NCBI RefSeq assembly: GCF_025947185.1
Contig: NZ_CP110001.1
Span: forward strand, 3,348,001-3,412,000
DNA from: Flavobacterium sp. N2038
GTDB lineage: Bacteria; Bacteroidota; Bacteroidia; Flavobacteriales; Flavobacteriaceae
DNA length: 64,000 nucleotides
Direction of reading: 5' to 3'
Positions within the stretch are counted from its first letter, which is position 1. Every line of letters begins with the position of its first letter. The notes under the pieces are model-generated. The model was given only the letters and a program-made list of their open reading frames with translations. It made no database searches and was not told where the DNA came from. The position numbers and the translations under genes are program-made. Positions 1-10,790 of this stretch are shown here, one piece after another.

Positions 1-266
1 TCAGCAGCAAGAGATAAGTTTTTACTTTCTTCAACTTTTTTATCTGCTAATGCTAAATAACTATTTCCTTTTACGAAATAAAATTGAGCCTGCTCAACAT
101 CTTTAGCATTTGCTACCATGTTTTCTGCATCGTTCAAGATTGTGATTGCTCCCTGAGCATCTCCGCCTTTTAACGCTTTTTCAGCATTTTTAATCTGATC
201 TTTCTGAGCAAAAGTAGCTAGTGAAATCAATAATGCTGATGCCAGTATTACATATTTACTTTTCAT
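1..266 (-). CDS. Exported TPR-like protein, C-terminus cut by window edge
   Basis: The reverse strand opens with ATG at 266 and reads to the window edge without a stop (88 codons seen). It starts with a signal peptide (Lys-rich start, hydrophobic stretch, cleavage after a Thr-Phe-Ala-Gln motif). After that come Ala/Lys-rich amphipathic helices (NAEKALKGGDAQGAITILND, then a helix with FYFVKGNSYLALAD) that have the spacing of tetratricopeptide repeats. It begins 45 bases after the gyrA stop on the same strand, so it is probably co-transcribed with gyrA. TPR assignment is from pattern only; the role is unknown. Confidence 0.75.
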   Translation of the reverse strand, partial: MKSKYVILASALLISLATFAQKDQIKNAEKALKGGDAQGAITILNDAENMVANAKDVEQAQFYFVKGNSYLALADKKVEESKNLSLAA

Positions 267-311
267 AATATTCAATTTGTTGTATTTAATTTTAATTTTT
301 GTGGTTATTAC

Positions 312-2951
312 TTATTCTTCTGATTCTTCTTCAGAATCATCTTCCTCTTCTACTTCTTCTTCGGTGTCATCATCGTCATCATCGTCAGCTGTACCATCAT
401 CTTCAAGAACTTCTAAATCCGGTTTAACTTTTTCAATTACAGTTCCAACTACATTACCATCCTCATCAACAATAACTTCCTCTTCCTCGTCTTTCATTAC
501 TTTGGTAACTGCAGCGATAGAATCTTTTCCTTTTAGATTAATTAATCGAACACCCTGAGTAGCACGTCCCATAACACGTAAATCCTCAATAGCCATTCTG
601 ATTGTTAATCCTGATTTATTGATAATCATTAAATCATCAGAATCTGTTACTGCGTTGATAGAGATTAATTTTCCGGTTTTTTCCGTGATATTAAGTGTTT
701 TCACCCCTTTACCACCACGGTTTGTAATTCTGTAAACATCTTCACCATCGTCATCAACTAATTTGGTACGTTTACCATATCCATTTTCAGTTACAACTAA
801 AATTTGCGAATCAGCAATATCATTTTTAGCCACAGTAACCATACCAATTACTTCATCTGTTTCATCTTTTAAAGAAATTCCACGAACTCCTGAAGCTGTT
901 CTTCCCATCGGACGTGTTTTAGTTTCCTCAAAACGAACCAACTTACCAGATTTAACTGCTAAGATAATTTGGCTTTCACCATCAGTTAATTTTGCTTCAA
1001 GCAGCTCATCTCCTTCTTTAATCGTAATAGCAGCAACACCGTTTACACGAGGTTTAGAATATTTCTCTAAAGAAGTTTTCTTCACCTGTCCTTGCTTAGT
1101 TACCATTACAAGATTATGCGTATTGATATAATCTTTATCTTTTAAGTCTTGTGTACAAATGAAAGCTTTTACTTTATCATCACTTTCAATGTTTACAAGG
1201 TTCTGGATCGCTCTACCTTTTGCTGTTTTACTTCCTTCCGGAATTTCGTAAACACGCATCCAGAAACATTTTCCTTTTTGCGTAAAGAACATCATATATT
1301 GGTGGTTGGTTGCAACGAACATATGCTCAAGGAAATCCTGATCTCTTGTTCCTGCACTTTTTTGACCAACTCCTCCTCTATTCTGAGTTTTATATTCGGT
1401 AAGGTTTGTACGTTTGATATAACCTGCATGCGAAATTGTAATTACAACATTCTCATCTGCAATTAAATCTTCGATACTTACATCTCCGCCAGAATATTCA
1501 ATTTGAGATCGACGATCATCACCATATTTATCACGTATCTCAGCTAATTCTTCTTTAATTAAATCAGTTCTTAAATTAACATCTGCTAATAAAGCTTTCA
1601 AATGCTCAATTAACTTCATCAATTCGTCAAATTCAGCTCTTAATTTGTCCTGCTCCAGTCCTGTTAATTGACGAAGACGCATTTCAACAATAGCACGAGC
1701 CTGAATGTCAGACAATTTAAATCTTTCGATTAATTTTTCTCTTGCCTCATCAGTGTTTTTAGAACCTCTAATCAACGCAATTACTTCATCAATATTATCA
1801 GAAGCAATAATTAAACCTTCTAAAATATGCGCTCTTTCTTCAGCTTTACGCAATTCAAATTGAGTTCTTCTAACTACTACATCATGACGGTGCTCAATAA
1901 AGTAATGAATCATATCTTTCAGATTCAACAATTGAGGACGTCCTTTTACAAGCGCAATATTATTTACACTAAAAGAAGATTGTAAAGAAGTATACTTATA
2001 TAAAGTATTTAAAACTACGTTTGGCGTAGCATCACGTTTTAAGATATAAACGATACGCATACCGTTTCTATCAGACTCATCACGAATATTGGCAATACCC
2101 TCAATTTTTTTATCGTTAACTAAATCAGCCGTACGTTTGATCATTTCGGCTTTGTTAACCTGATATGGAATTTCGGTAACAATAATACATTCTCTTCCGT
2201 CAACTTCTTCAAAACCAACTTTAGCACGCATTACAATACGTCCTCTACCGGTTTTAAAAGCTTCACGAACACCTTCATAACCATATATTACACCACCAGT
2301 TGGAAAATCCGGTGCTTTAATATGAGTCATCAATTCATCAACTTCTATATCATTGTTATCTAAGTACGCTAAAGTACCATTGATAACTTCAGTTAAATTG
2401 TGTGGCGGCATATTGGTTGCCATACCAACTGCAATACCTGTTGCTCCGTTTACTAATAAAGTAGGAACTTTTGTAGGCATTACTTTTGGTTCATATAATG
2501 TATCGTCAAAGTTTAATTGAAAATCAACAGTCTCTTTTTCGATATCTGCCATAATTTCTTCAGAAATCTTACGCATTCTGGCCTCAGTATAACGCATTGC
2601 TGCTGGACTGTCACCATCAACAGACCCAAAGTTACCCTGACCATCAACTAATAAATATCGCATACTCCATTCCTGAGCCATACGTACCATTGCGTCATAA
2701 ACAGAAGTATCTCCGTGCGGGTGGTACTTACCCAGAACCTCCCCTACGATTCTCGCAGATTTTTTGTGGGCAGATCTTGAAGTTACACCTAAATCATACA
2801 TTCCATAAAGAACTCTTCGATGCACTGGTTTCAAGCCATCTCTAACATCCGGAAGCGCTCTTGATACAATTACTGACATCGAATAATCGATGTAAGCAGA
2901 TTTCATTTCATCTTCTATGTTAATGGGAATTAACTTTTCTCCTTCAGACAT
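312..2951 (-). CDS. gyrA: DNA gyrase subunit A
   Basis: 879 aa. GyrA forms the A2B2 gyrase with GyrB and introduces negative supercoils through a transient double-strand break. Seen: the quinolone-resistance region ([13 protein letters not shown], about residues 75-86), the catalytic tyrosine Y121 in [10 protein letters not shown], and a GyrA-box variant QNRGGVG in the C-terminal DNA-wrapping domain. The box and full-length pinwheel favour GyrA over ParC. The residue equivalent to E. coli Ser83 is Thr (T82 here), which I recall as the normal state in Flavobacterium, and Asp87 is kept (D86). The last ~60 residues are an unusually long Asp/Glu run. The start at 2951 gives the conserved [17 protein letters not shown] opening. 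Confidence 0.97.
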   Translation of the reverse strand: MSEGEKLIPINIEDEMKSAYIDYSMSVIVSRALPDVRDGLKPVHRRVLYGMYDLGVTSRSAHKKSARIVGEVLGKYHPHGDTSVYDAMVRMAQEWSMRYLLVDGQGNFGSVDGDSPAAMRYTEARMRKISEEIMADIEKETVDFQLNFDDTLYEPKVMPTKVPTLLVNGATGIAVGMATNMPPHNLTEVINGTLAYLDNNDIEVDELMTHIKAPDFPTGGVIYGYEGVREAFKTGRGRIVMRAKVGFEEVDGRECIIVTEIPYQVNKAEMIKRTADLVNDKKIEGIANIRDESDRNGMRIVYILKRDATPNVVLNTLYKYTSLQSSFSVNNIALVKGRPQLLNLKDMIHYFIEHRHDVVVRRTQFELRKAEERAHILEGLIIASDNIDEVIALIRGSKNTDEAREKLIERFKLSDIQARAIVEMRLRQLTGLEQDKLRAEFDELMKLIEHLKALLADVNLRTDLIKEELAEIRDKYGDDRRSQIEYSGGDVSIEDLIADENVVITISHAGYIKRTNLTEYKTQNRGGVGQKSAGTRDQDFLEHMFVATNHQYMMFFTQKGKCFWMRVYEIPEGSKTAKGRAIQNLVNIESDDKVKAFICTQDLKDKDYINTHNLVMVTKQGQVKKTSLEKYSKPRVNGVAAITIKEGDELLEAKLTDGESQIILAVKSGKLVRFEETKTRPMGRTASGVRGISLKDETDEVIGMVTVAKNDIADSQILVVTENGYGKRTKLVDDDGEDVYRITNRGGKGVKTLNITEKTGKLISINAVTDSDDLMIINKSGLTIRMAIEDLRVMGRATQGVRLINLKGKDSIAAVTKVMKDEEEEVIVDEDGNVVGTVIEKVKPDLEVLEDDGTADDDDDDDTEEEVEEEDDSEEESEE

Positions 2952-3208
2952 AAGTTGTTATATTAAATAATTATATTAGTTTCAAAGCGTGCCAAGATAC
3001 GTTTTTTTAAAATTTTTTCAGCTATTTCCTTACACTTATTTAAATGATTTATTAACAACTTTATTTTGCCTTTTAGTTAATAAATTAAGCGTTTTTTAAC
3101 TCTTTTATTGTTATTTTTTTTGTCAATTAGCTGACAGTAGTTCGCGATGGGTACGGTTTTTGTTTTTCAAACTGTAATTCACTAAATTTACAATACCAAT
3201 TATATATT

Positions 3209-5755
3209 ATGGATGATAATTTTTCACCAAGAGTAAAAGATGTTATTACATACAGTAAAGAGGAAGCCCTTCGTTTAGGACACGACTTTATTGGTACTGA
3301 ACATCTAATGCTGGGCATTTTAAGAGATGGTAACGGAAAAGCTATTCATATACTTAATAACCTGGCAGTCGATCTAGATCATTTACGCAGGAAAGTAGAA
3401 ATACTGAGTCCAGCCAACCAGAGCGTTGAAGTAAATACCGAAAAGAAAAATCTTCATCTTACCCGACAGGCAGAAAGAGCCCTGAAGACCACTTTTCTTG
3501 AAGCAAAAGTATTTCAAAGTTCATCAATTAGCACGGCACACCTGCTTTTATGCATCTTACGAAACGAAAACGATCCAACAACCAAGCTATTGAATAAACT
3601 TAAAATAGATTATGACATAGCTAAAGAACAGTATTTAAATATGACTCCAAACGAAGAAGAATTCTTAGAAAACTTGCCAAGAAACGAATCGTACAATGAC
3701 GATTCAGGACAAGATGACAGTCTTAAAGAAAGTAGTTTTAATAATCCAGCCAATAAGTCAAACAAAAAATCAAAAACTCCGGTATTAGATAATTTTGGGA
3801 GAGATTTAACAGAAATGGCCGAAGAAGGGAAACTGGATCCCGTTGTAGGACGCGAGAAAGAAATTGAACGTGTTTCACAAATTCTAAGCCGTAGAAAAAA
3901 GAACAACCCACTTCTTATTGGAGAACCGGGAGTTGGTAAATCTGCTATTGCAGAAGGTCTGGCTTTACGTATTATTCAAAAGAAAGTATCCCGTATTCTA
4001 TTCAACAAACGTGTCGTAACACTTGATTTGGCCAGTTTAGTTGCCGGAACAAAATACAGAGGACAGTTTGAAGAAAGAATGAAAGCGGTAATGAATGAAC
4101 TTGAAAAGAATGACGATATTATTCTTTTTATTGATGAAATTCATACTATCGTAGGTGCCGGTGGAGCAACAGGCTCTCTTGATGCTTCAAACATGTTTAA
4201 ACCTGCTTTGGCAAGAGGCGAAATCCAATGTATTGGTGCTACTACTCTTGATGAGTACAGACAATATATTGAAAAAGATGGTGCTCTTGAAAGACGTTTC
4301 CAAAAAGTAATTGTTGAACCAACTTCTGTTGAAGAAACAATCGCGATTTTGAACAACGTAAAAGACAAATACGAAGATCACCACAATGTTACTTATACAC
4401 AGGAAGCAATTGAAGCTTGTGTTAAATTAACAAACAGATATATGTCTGAGCGTTTCTTACCAGACAAAGCTATTGATGCTATGGATGAAGCCGGATCTCG
4501 CGTTCACATTACTAATATTGATGTTCCAAAACAAATTTTGGATTTAGAACGTCAGTTAGAAGAAGTTCGCGAAATGAAGAATATGGTAGTTAAAAAGCAA
4601 AAATATGAAGAGGCTGCCAAACTTCGCGATGACGAAAAACGTATCGAAAAAGATCTTGCTTTAGCTCAGGAACAATGGGAAGAAGACTCTAAAAACAACA
4701 GAATTGAAGTTACAGAAGATAATGTAGCCGATGTTGTTTCTATGATGACCGGAATCCCTGTTAACAGAATTGCACAAACAGAAAGCAATAAACTGGCTCA
4801 ATTACCTGAATTAATTCAGAATAAAGTGATTGGTCAAAACGAAGCAGTTTTAAAAATCGCTCGTTCTATTCAACGTAACAGAGCCGGACTTAAAGATCCG
4901 AACAAACCAATTGGTTCATTTATTTTCTTAGGTCAGACTGGTGTTGGTAAAACGCAGTTAGCAAAAGTTTTAGCCAAAGAATTATTCGATTCTGAAGATG
5001 CGTTAATTCGTATTGACATGAGCGAATACATGGAGAAATTTGCCATCTCTCGTTTAGTTGGAGCGCCTCCGGGATATGTTGGTTATGAAGAAGGCGGACA
5101 ATTGACAGAAAAAGTTCGTAGAAAACCATATTGTGTTGTCCTTTTAGATGAGATCGAAAAAGCGCATCCGGATGTGTTTAATATGATGCTTCAGGTGTTA
5201 GATGACGGATATTTAACAGATAGTTTAGGTCGCAAAATCGACTTTAAAAATACTATCATTATCATGACTTCTAATGTTGGTGCACGTCAGTTAAAAGACT
5301 TCGGACAAGGTGTTGGATTCGGAACTGCTGCGAAAGTAGCTCAGGCTGATGAAAACTCGAAAAGTATTATCGAAAACGCCTTGAAGAAAACCTTTGCTCC
5401 TGAATTCTTAAACAGAATTGATGATGTAATTGTATTTAACGCATTAGAGAAATCAGATATTGATTTGATTATCGAGATCGAATTGAAAAAACTATATTCT
5501 CGTATTGCTGAATTAGGATACAAATTAAGTCTTACTGATAAAGCTAAAGCTTTTATCGCTGAGAAAGGTTTTGACAGACAATTTGGAGCAAGACCACTAA
5601 AAAGAGCCATTCAGAAATACGTAGAAGATTTGTTAGCCGAAGAAATCATCACTTCAAAAATACATTCCGGTGACGAAATCATGATGGATTTAAAAGACGA
5701 TTCTCAAGAACTTTCAGTAGAAATTCACAAAGCAGAAGAGCCAACAAATCAGTAA
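3209..5755 (+). CDS. clpC: ATP-dependent Clp protease ATP-binding subunit ClpC
   Basis: 848 aa Hsp100 unfoldase that feeds substrates to ClpP in the cytoplasm. Domains in order: two Clp-N repeats (about 1-140), an acidic linker, AAA+ module 1 with Walker A GEPGVGKS (238-245), a UVR/coiled-coil middle segment ([15 protein letters not shown], about 463-480), AAA+ module 2 with Walker A GQTGVGKT (about 575-582), and a ClpB D2-small C-terminal domain. The UVR motif and short middle region mark ClpC rather than ClpB. A VGFG tetrapeptide in module 2 is in the place of the ClpP-docking loop. It is divergent from gyrA across a 257-base spacer and ends at a strong terminator. Confidence 0.96.
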   Translation: MDDNFSPRVKDVITYSKEEALRLGHDFIGTEHLMLGILRDGNGKAIHILNNLAVDLDHLRRKVEILSPANQSVEVNTEKKNLHLTRQAERALKTTFLEAKVFQSSSISTAHLLLCILRNENDPTTKLLNKLKIDYDIAKEQYLNMTPNEEEFLENLPRNESYNDDSGQDDSLKESSFNNPANKSNKKSKTPVLDNFGRDLTEMAEEGKLDPVVGREKEIERVSQILSRRKKNNPLLIGEPGVGKSAIAEGLALRIIQKKVSRILFNKRVVTLDLASLVAGTKYRGQFEERMKAVMNELEKNDDIILFIDEIHTIVGAGGATGSLDASNMFKPALARGEIQCIGATTLDEYRQYIEKDGALERRFQKVIVEPTSVEETIAILNNVKDKYEDHHNVTYTQEAIEACVKLTNRYMSERFLPDKAIDAMDEAGSRVHITNIDVPKQILDLERQLEEVREMKNMVVKKQKYEEAAKLRDDEKRIEKDLALAQEQWEEDSKNNRIEVTEDNVADVVSMMTGIPVNRIAQTESNKLAQLPELIQNKVIGQNEAVLKIARSIQRNRAGLKDPNKPIGSFIFLGQTGVGKTQLAKVLAKELFDSEDALIRIDMSEYMEKFAISRLVGAPPGYVGYEEGGQLTEKVRRKPYCVVLLDEIEKAHPDVFNMMLQVLDDGYLTDSLGRKIDFKNTIIIMTSNVGARQLKDFGQGVGFGTAAKVAQADENSKSIIENALKKTFAPEFLNRIDDVIVFNALEKSDIDLIIEIELKKLYSRIAELGYKLSLTDKAKAFIAEKGFDRQFGARPLKRAIQKYVEDLLAEEIITSKIHSGDEIMMDLKDDSQELSVEIHKAEEPTNQ

Positions 5756-5783
5756 ATTAATTTAAATTTATAACAGAAATAAC

Positions 5784-5824
5784 ATGTCCGTTACGTTTTC
5801 ATAACATAACGGACATTTTTTTTT
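5784..5824 (+). terminator. Rho-independent terminator after clpC
   Basis: A 10-bp perfect stem, ATGTCCGTTA (5784-5793) with TAACGGACAT (5807-5816), is followed by a run of T. It lies 28 bases after the clpC stop. Confidence 0.9.
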
Positions 5825-5858
5825 AAAGAAATCACTATCTTTAGTAAAAGCAAATAGC

Positions 5859-5866
5859 TATTTTTG
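5859..5866 (+). promoter_or_regulatory. Candidate -7 promoter box for the RimK-fusion gene
   Basis: TATTTTTG matches the Bacteroidota -7 consensus TAnnTTTG and lies 29 bases before the start codon, between the clpC terminator and the gene. No clear -33 TTTG is at the usual distance. Confidence 0.45.
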
Positions 5867-5895
5867 AATTTAAATTCTATAATAAAAAACAATAT

Positions 5896-7263
5896 ATGCT
5901 TCAAAATAAAGTCATTTTAGGTAGCGAAGAATGGTGCGCATTTCCAGAACTAGGAATCCCGACAATCAAGGCTCGTGTCGATTCTGGTGCCAAAACTTCG
6001 GCAATGCACGCTTTAAACATAGCTCCTTTTATAAAAAATGATGCTAATTGGGTCAAATTTGACATTAATCCAATTCAGAATAATATCAAAACTATCATTC
6101 ATTGCGAAGCTCCACTTGTTGATAAAAGAATTGTAAAAAGTTCGAGTGGATTTAGAGAGCACCGCTATGTAATTCAGACCAGCATTAAAATTGGCGATTC
6201 AAAATGGCCAATCGAGATGACATTGACCAATCGTGATTCAATGGGATTCAGAATGCTTTTAGGCCGTGAAGCCATGAGCGGACGTGTTTTGGTCGACCCT
6301 GAAGAAAAATACCTATTAGGTCAGCCAACTCCGGAATCACTTAAGGAATTATACAAAAACTCCGAAAAAGCCACTACAGGCTTAAGAATTGGCCTTTTAG
6401 CCAGTAATCCGGAATTATATAGCAACAAAAGAATCATGGAGGCCGGCGAAATGCGTGGTCACGAAATGCATTTCTTAAACATTAAGGAATGTTATATGAA
6501 GCTGGATGCCAAAACTCCTGAAATTCATTACAGAGGCGGAAAGATATTAAATCAGTTTGATGCCATAATTCCCAGAATCAGACCAAGTATCACATTTTAT
6601 GGTTGTGCTTTAACGCGTCAGTTTGAAGCGTTGAAGGTTTTTGTTTTAAACTCTGCTACAGCCATCACACAATCTCGTGATAAATTATATTCTTTACAAT
6701 TATTATTAAATAGCGGAATCGATATTCCAACAACCGGTTTTGCTAATTCTCCGCTGGATACAGACAATCTAATCAAAATGGTGGGCGGTTCGCCACTAAT
6801 TGTAAAATTACTAGAAGGAACACAAGGAAAAGGCGTTGTTTTGGCCGAAACCAAAAAAGCAGCAGAAAGTGTTATCAACGCCTTCAAAAGTTTAAATGCC
6901 AATATATTAGTTCAGGAATTTATAAAAGAAGCCAACGGAAAAGACATTCGTTGTTTTGTAATTGACGGAAAAGTGGTTGCAGCAATTCAGCGTGAAGCTA
7001 TGCCGGGCGAATTTAGAGCTAATATTCACCTTGGCGGAACAGCATCTGTAATCAAAGTTACCGCAGAAGAAAAAAAGATCGCCATAAAAGCCGCAAAAGC
7101 AATGGACCTGAAAGTTGCCGGAGTTGATATTATTCGCTCTTCTAAAGGACCTTTATTACTTGAGGTAAACTCTTCTCCAGGTCTTGAAGGAATCGAAGGT
7201 GCCACCAACAAAGATGTTGCCGGAGAAATGATTAAAGCGATCGAAAAGAATTTTAAACTCTAA
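5896..7263 (+). CDS. RimB/ATP-dependent zinc-protease-like domain fused to RimK-type ATP-grasp ligase
   Basis: 455 aa. Residues ~1-150 match the family once called 'putative ATP-dependent zinc protease' (PF05618, retropepsin-like fold), with the aspartic-protease-like motif [10 protein letters not shown] and [10 protein letters not shown]. From about residue 160 to the end it is a RimK-type ATP-grasp domain ([24 protein letters not shown]-binding [16 protein letters not shown]; metal/substrate region [15 protein letters not shown]). RimK adds glutamate to the C-terminus of ribosomal protein S6, and RimB-type proteins act on the same tail, so one chain could both add and trim; that is inference. 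It has its own promoter box and terminator, so it is probably monocistronic. Confident on domains, less on substrate. Confidence 0.85.
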   Translation: MLQNKVILGSEEWCAFPELGIPTIKARVDSGAKTSAMHALNIAPFIKNDANWVKFDINPIQNNIKTIIHCEAPLVDKRIVKSSSGFREHRYVIQTSIKIGDSKWPIEMTLTNRDSMGFRMLLGREAMSGRVLVDPEEKYLLGQPTPESLKELYKNSEKATTGLRIGLLASNPELYSNKRIMEAGEMRGHEMHFLNIKECYMKLDAKTPEIHYRGGKILNQFDAIIPRIRPSITFYGCALTRQFEALKVFVLNSATAITQSRDKLYSLQLLLNSGIDIPTTGFANSPLDTDNLIKMVGGSPLIVKLLEGTQGKGVVLAETKKAAESVINAFKSLNANILVQEFIKEANGKDIRCFVIDGKVVAAIQREAMPGEFRANIHLGGTASVIKVTAEEKKIAIKAAKAMDLKVAGVDIIRSSKGPLLLEVNSSPGLEGIEGATNKDVAGEMIKAIEKNFKL

Positions 7264-7303
7264 TTAAGTTCATTTAAACTTAATGCCACATAAATATTTT
7301 AGC

Positions 7304-7342
7304 AGCTTTGCCAGAGTTTAAAACTTTGGCAAAGCTTTTTTT
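7304..7342 (+). terminator. Rho-independent terminator after the RimK fusion
   Basis: AGCTTTGCCA (7304-7313) pairs with TGGCAAAGCT (7327-7336), followed by seven T. It is 40 bases after the stop. Confidence 0.9.
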
Positions 7343-7371
7343 ATTTAACTTTAATAAACAAAAGTATAAAA

Positions 7372-7893
7372 ATGATACAATTCCCTTATTTAGATATTAT
7401 CATAAGAAGCGTTGCCGTTTATTTCTTCATGACAATTGCGCTTCGTGTTTTTGGTAAAAAAGAACTTTCGCAATTAAACACTGCCGATATCATTCTGATT
7501 TTATTAATCAGCAACTCTGTTCAAAATGCAATGGTCGGGCCAGACACAAGTCTTATTGGCGGATTAATTGCCGCATTAGTACTATTTGTAATAAATTTTG
7601 CCATCAAAAAACTAACCCGCAGATATAAAACTTTAAGCAATATATTACTTGATAAACCAGAAATCTTAATTCACAACGGGATATTAGACTTTAAAGCCCT
7701 GAGCAGACTAGACGTCTCACACGATGAATTAAAAGAAGCAGCACGCGAACACGGCATAGAACATTTAACAGACATCAAACTCGCTATGTTGGAGATTGAC
7801 GGAACCATAAGCATCATTTCTGCAGATCAAAAACACCTTAAACAATCACACTACAAACGAAAACACAATCGTAAAAATCTACAGAACTTATAG
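7372..7893 (+). CDS. DUF421 / YetF-family membrane protein
   Basis: 173 aa. About three N-terminal transmembrane helices (IIIRSVAVYFFMTIALRVFG; LNTADIILILLIS; LIGGLIAALVLFVINFAIK) are followed by a small cytoplasmic domain with the family signature LDKPEILIHNGILD and a TDIKLAMLEIDGTISII strand pair. Length and order fit the DUF421 (YetF/YdfR/YrbG) family, found in many bacteria; the biochemical role is not established. Its end overlaps the next gene, on the opposite strand, by 6 bases (tail to tail). Confidence 0.88.
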   Translation: MIQFPYLDIIIRSVAVYFFMTIALRVFGKKELSQLNTADIILILLISNSVQNAMVGPDTSLIGGLIAALVLFVINFAIKKLTRRYKTLSNILLDKPEILIHNGILDFKALSRLDVSHDELKEAAREHGIEHLTDIKLAMLEIDGTISIISADQKHLKQSHYKRKHNRKNLQNL

Positions 7894-9267
7894 TTTTCTT
7901 ATTTTATTGTTATCGGGATTAATTCCTTTTATTGTTTTATTTGTTAACCCAAAAGGTTTAAGTCTATGATTTAGATTTGCTAAAATATAATCCTGTTCTT
8001 TCGGGAATTTCTCCGCAATCTTTTTATAATGTACCAAAAGTTTATCATCATTTACACCATCCAAAGCTTGTAATGCAGAGTGAATGACCCAATTATAATT
8101 ATCATTTAGCCCCAGTATAAAAGTATCAATATATTCATTTTTATTCTCTAATTGTCCAAGCGAATAATAAACCTGTCTTCTTATTTCTTTATCTTCACTT
8201 AATGCAAACGGAACAATAACAGCTCCATAATCCAAGTCCATTTCTTTTAGCAAATAAGTACAAAATTGAAATGTTTCTTTATCGTTTATTCTTTCTGTAT
8301 TTAGTTTTATAAATTCCAACCAATCAGAACTTCTATTTTTTGCATACCAAAACACAAATTGAAACACACACAAAACATCCTCTTTGACAAAATCAATCAA
8401 ATAAGGATAAGCACGATCATAATCAAATTTTACAAGTATTTGAAGCAGCTTTTTCCTGATTTCATCTTTACCAGATTTGTATTTTTCTTCCAGAACATCT
8501 AAGATCTGTGAATCTATTTTTTGCTTTCTTAAAATTCCTGTTAAGCATTCTAATTTTGTTACTTTGTCTTCCGCAGCGTTAAACACATTCAAAATATGAA
8601 TTACAGCTCCACCCAATGTATAATTGAATAAATTGGCATCAATATCCTCTGTTCCTTCTGTAATTTCATCCAGCCAGCGTTCGTACCAATCTAAAAAATT
8701 AGATTCGAAAGCAAAATAGGGTTTCTGTCTATCTACATCAACATTAACCACTTTTCCTTTAAATTCTCCATTTAAGATAAGTCCGTAGTAATACGTACAG
8801 CCTTCTGTTCCAAGAGGCAAAATCCCTGCGAAAATTTTTCCAAGTTCATCTTCAAACCCTTCATCAGAAACATCTTCATCAATTTTTTTATTAAGATCTT
8901 TCCAAAAATCATCACTCATTTCGGGATGAATTCTACAATCTTGTTTTAAAGAATTCTCCGGATTACTATAAACAAATTCATCAATATTTTTCCCAAAAGG
9001 AAATATTCCATAACCAGGACCGGCAGCAGATTCTCCATAAGACTTTCCGCCATTTCCAACATTTAACAGAAATGCCTTGTAACATTCCGGAAGAGAAATG
9101 CTGTATTCATTTTCAAAATTTAAAATTGCATCTACACTTATCGTTTCTCCTACAATGTATTCATGACTATCTGCAGCAAATACACTAAAATCACTGTCGA
9201 TCTCTTTTGCTAAAAATAACTTTATTTTTATTCTTTCAATTTGGCTTAACGTTCTTTGATCGATCAT
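7888..9267 (-). CDS. SMI1/KNR4 (SUKH) protein with HEAT-like C-terminal half
   Basis: 459 aa, no signal peptide. Residues ~45-220 carry a SMI1/KNR4 (SUKH-1) fold: ISLPECYKAFLLNVGNGG is the classic 'LP..yk.fL...NGG' start, followed by GPGYGIFPFG and later CTYYYGLILNGEFKGKVVNVDVD. The remaining half is alpha-helical with HEAT-like repeats (KEIRRQVYYSLGQLENK, NYNWVIHSALQALDGVND). SUKH proteins are often immunity proteins of polymorphic toxin systems, but no toxin gene is next to it here, so it may be an orphan immunity gene. It overlaps the end of the DUF421 gene by 6 bases on the opposite strand. Confidence 0.8.
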   Translation of the reverse strand: MIDQRTLSQIERIKIKLFLAKEIDSDFSVFAADSHEYIVGETISVDAILNFENEYSISLPECYKAFLLNVGNGGKSYGESAAGPGYGIFPFGKNIDEFVYSNPENSLKQDCRIHPEMSDDFWKDLNKKIDEDVSDEGFEDELGKIFAGILPLGTEGCTYYYGLILNGEFKGKVVNVDVDRQKPYFAFESNFLDWYERWLDEITEGTEDIDANLFNYTLGGAVIHILNVFNAAEDKVTKLECLTGILRKQKIDSQILDVLEEKYKSGKDEIRKKLLQILVKFDYDRAYPYLIDFVKEDVLCVFQFVFWYAKNRSSDWLEFIKLNTERINDKETFQFCTYLLKEMDLDYGAVIVPFALSEDKEIRRQVYYSLGQLENKNEYIDTFILGLNDNYNWVIHSALQALDGVNDDKLLVHYKKIAEKFPKEQDYILANLNHRLKPFGLTNKTIKGINPDNNKIRKL

Positions 9268-9333
9268 AAATGGCTTTTAAATTAACATCAAATATATCAC
9301 ATTATAATTACTGAAAAAGATCTTTCAGAAAAC

Positions 9334-9364
9334 AAAAAAGCCGATTTCAGTTTGAAATCGGCTT
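9334..9364 (-). terminator. Terminator of the pit transcription unit
   Basis: Read on the minus strand, AAGCCGATTTC and GAAATCGGCTT form an 11-bp stem with a 5-base loop and then a T run (A run 9334-9339 on the plus strand). It lies 56 bases beyond the phosphate-transporter stop. Confidence 0.88.
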
Positions 9365-9419
9365 TAAAATATTTAGAAAAAATGCAATTTACATCTCACA
9401 TTTTATAATAATCATTTTA

Positions 9420-10760
9420 TTAAATAAACACGCTTAATAAGAAATAAACCAAACCTGCTAATAAAGCTGAAATTGGAATAGTCAAGATCCAAGCCCAGAT
9501 TAAACTTACTGTAACTCCCCAGCGAACTGCAGATACACGTTTTGTTAATCCTACACCAATAATAGATCCTGTAATGGTATGCGTTGTACTTACCGGAATT
9601 TTTAAGTGTTCTGTAAAGTAAAGTGTTAATGCTCCTGCAGTCTCAGCTGCAACACCTTCAAACGAACTTACTTTAGTGATTTTAGATCCCATTGTTTTCA
9701 CAATCTTCCATCCACCACTTAATGTTCCTGCTGCAATTGCAGAATAACATGCTAACGGAATCCAGCCTGGCATTACACCTTTAATTCCTAAATCATCATT
9801 TGGCAATACAACATCTAACCAGGAATCCATATGCACTCCAGGATTTGTATTGATATACACCGCTACAGCTGCAGCAATAATACCCATTACTTTTTGAGAA
9901 TCGTTTCCTCCATGACCTAAACTGAAAGCCGCAGAAGACAGTAATTGCATCTTTTTTAGCGCTGCATCAGCCTGATGCAGATTCAAACTACTAAAGATCA
10001 AACAAAATGCACTTACTGTTAAGATGATAAAGGCTACTAAAAACCATTTAATATTGTGAGGATCAAAAGCTACACTCCAAAAATGAGAATCAAAACGCGG
10101 TTTTCCGTGTTCTAGAATTTCTTCATAAGTCACCATTTGGCTGTAAACAAACCAAACCGTTGCAAGCATTAGACCGACTGTAAATACTTTAGGCCAGATA
10201 CTTTTGCGAGATGCATTTAATAACCAAATCGAAATCAAATACGACGCTAAAGCTCCTAATAACGGTGCTAAAACAATAAAAGCAATAATAATAAGAACTC
10301 CAGAAGGCATTCCTCCATCTTTTCCGGCTTTGTACCAACTTACAATTTGATACCAGTAATGTGTCGCTCCATCTTCACCAACATATCCTGAAAAACCATG
10401 AACTGCAATAGCATGCGCAACAGCTGCTCCGGCAAAACCTCCAATAAGTGTATGCGAAGAACTTGAAGGAATTCCTAACCACCAGGTTAATAAGTTCCAG
10501 CAAATTGCTGCAATAACTCCGGCAAGAATCACGACAAGGTTAATCTCCATAGTGTGCGCTGTTTTTGCAACAGTATCTGCAACACCAAATCCGAAAACCC
10601 AATAAGCAAGAAAGTTAAAGAATGCTGCCCAAAGAACGGCCTGAAAAGGCGTTAAAACCTTTGTAGCAACAACAGTCGCTATAGCATTTGCCGCATCATG
10701 AAAACCATTGATGTAATCAAAAATTAAAGCAAGTACTATAATTAATATAAGTAGCGTCAT
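9420..10760 (-). CDS. Inorganic phosphate transporter, PiT family
   Basis: 446 aa, about ten transmembrane helices. It contains the two PiT signature blocks: an N-terminal one (GFHDAANAIATVVATKVLTP) and an internal one (FSLGHGGNDSQKVMGIIAAA), plus the repeated 'P.S.tHt' element (IPSSSSHTLIGG; IPVSTTHTITGS). PiT transporters move metal-phosphate or phosphate with a cation across the inner membrane. The DUF47 gene lies 30 bases upstream on the same strand, the standard PiT accessory pair, and a terminator follows. Confidence 0.95.
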   Translation of the reverse strand: MTLLILIIVLALIFDYINGFHDAANAIATVVATKVLTPFQAVLWAAFFNFLAYWVFGFGVADTVAKTAHTMEINLVVILAGVIAAICWNLLTWWLGIPSSSSHTLIGGFAGAAVAHAIAVHGFSGYVGEDGATHYWYQIVSWYKAGKDGGMPSGVLIIIAFIVLAPLLGALASYLISIWLLNASRKSIWPKVFTVGLMLATVWFVYSQMVTYEEILEHGKPRFDSHFWSVAFDPHNIKWFLVAFIILTVSAFCLIFSSLNLHQADAALKKMQLLSSAAFSLGHGGNDSQKVMGIIAAAVAVYINTNPGVHMDSWLDVVLPNDDLGIKGVMPGWIPLACYSAIAAGTLSGGWKIVKTMGSKITKVSSFEGVAAETAGALTLYFTEHLKIPVSTTHTITGSIIGVGLTKRVSAVRWGVTVSLIWAWILTIPISALLAGLVYFLLSVFI

Positions 10761-10790
10761 AAAATTATAACTTCAGAATGAAAGATTGAA

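Noticed and set aside
277..558. Ser-rich plus-strand ORF opposite the gyrA 3' end
   Set aside because: It is the antisense of the Asp/Glu-rich GyrA tail; low complexity, no support as a gene.
2670..2720. Thr at the GyrA position of E. coli Ser83 as a quinolone-resistance mutation
   Set aside because: Thr is, as far as I recall, the usual residue there in Flavobacterium, and Asp87 is unchanged.
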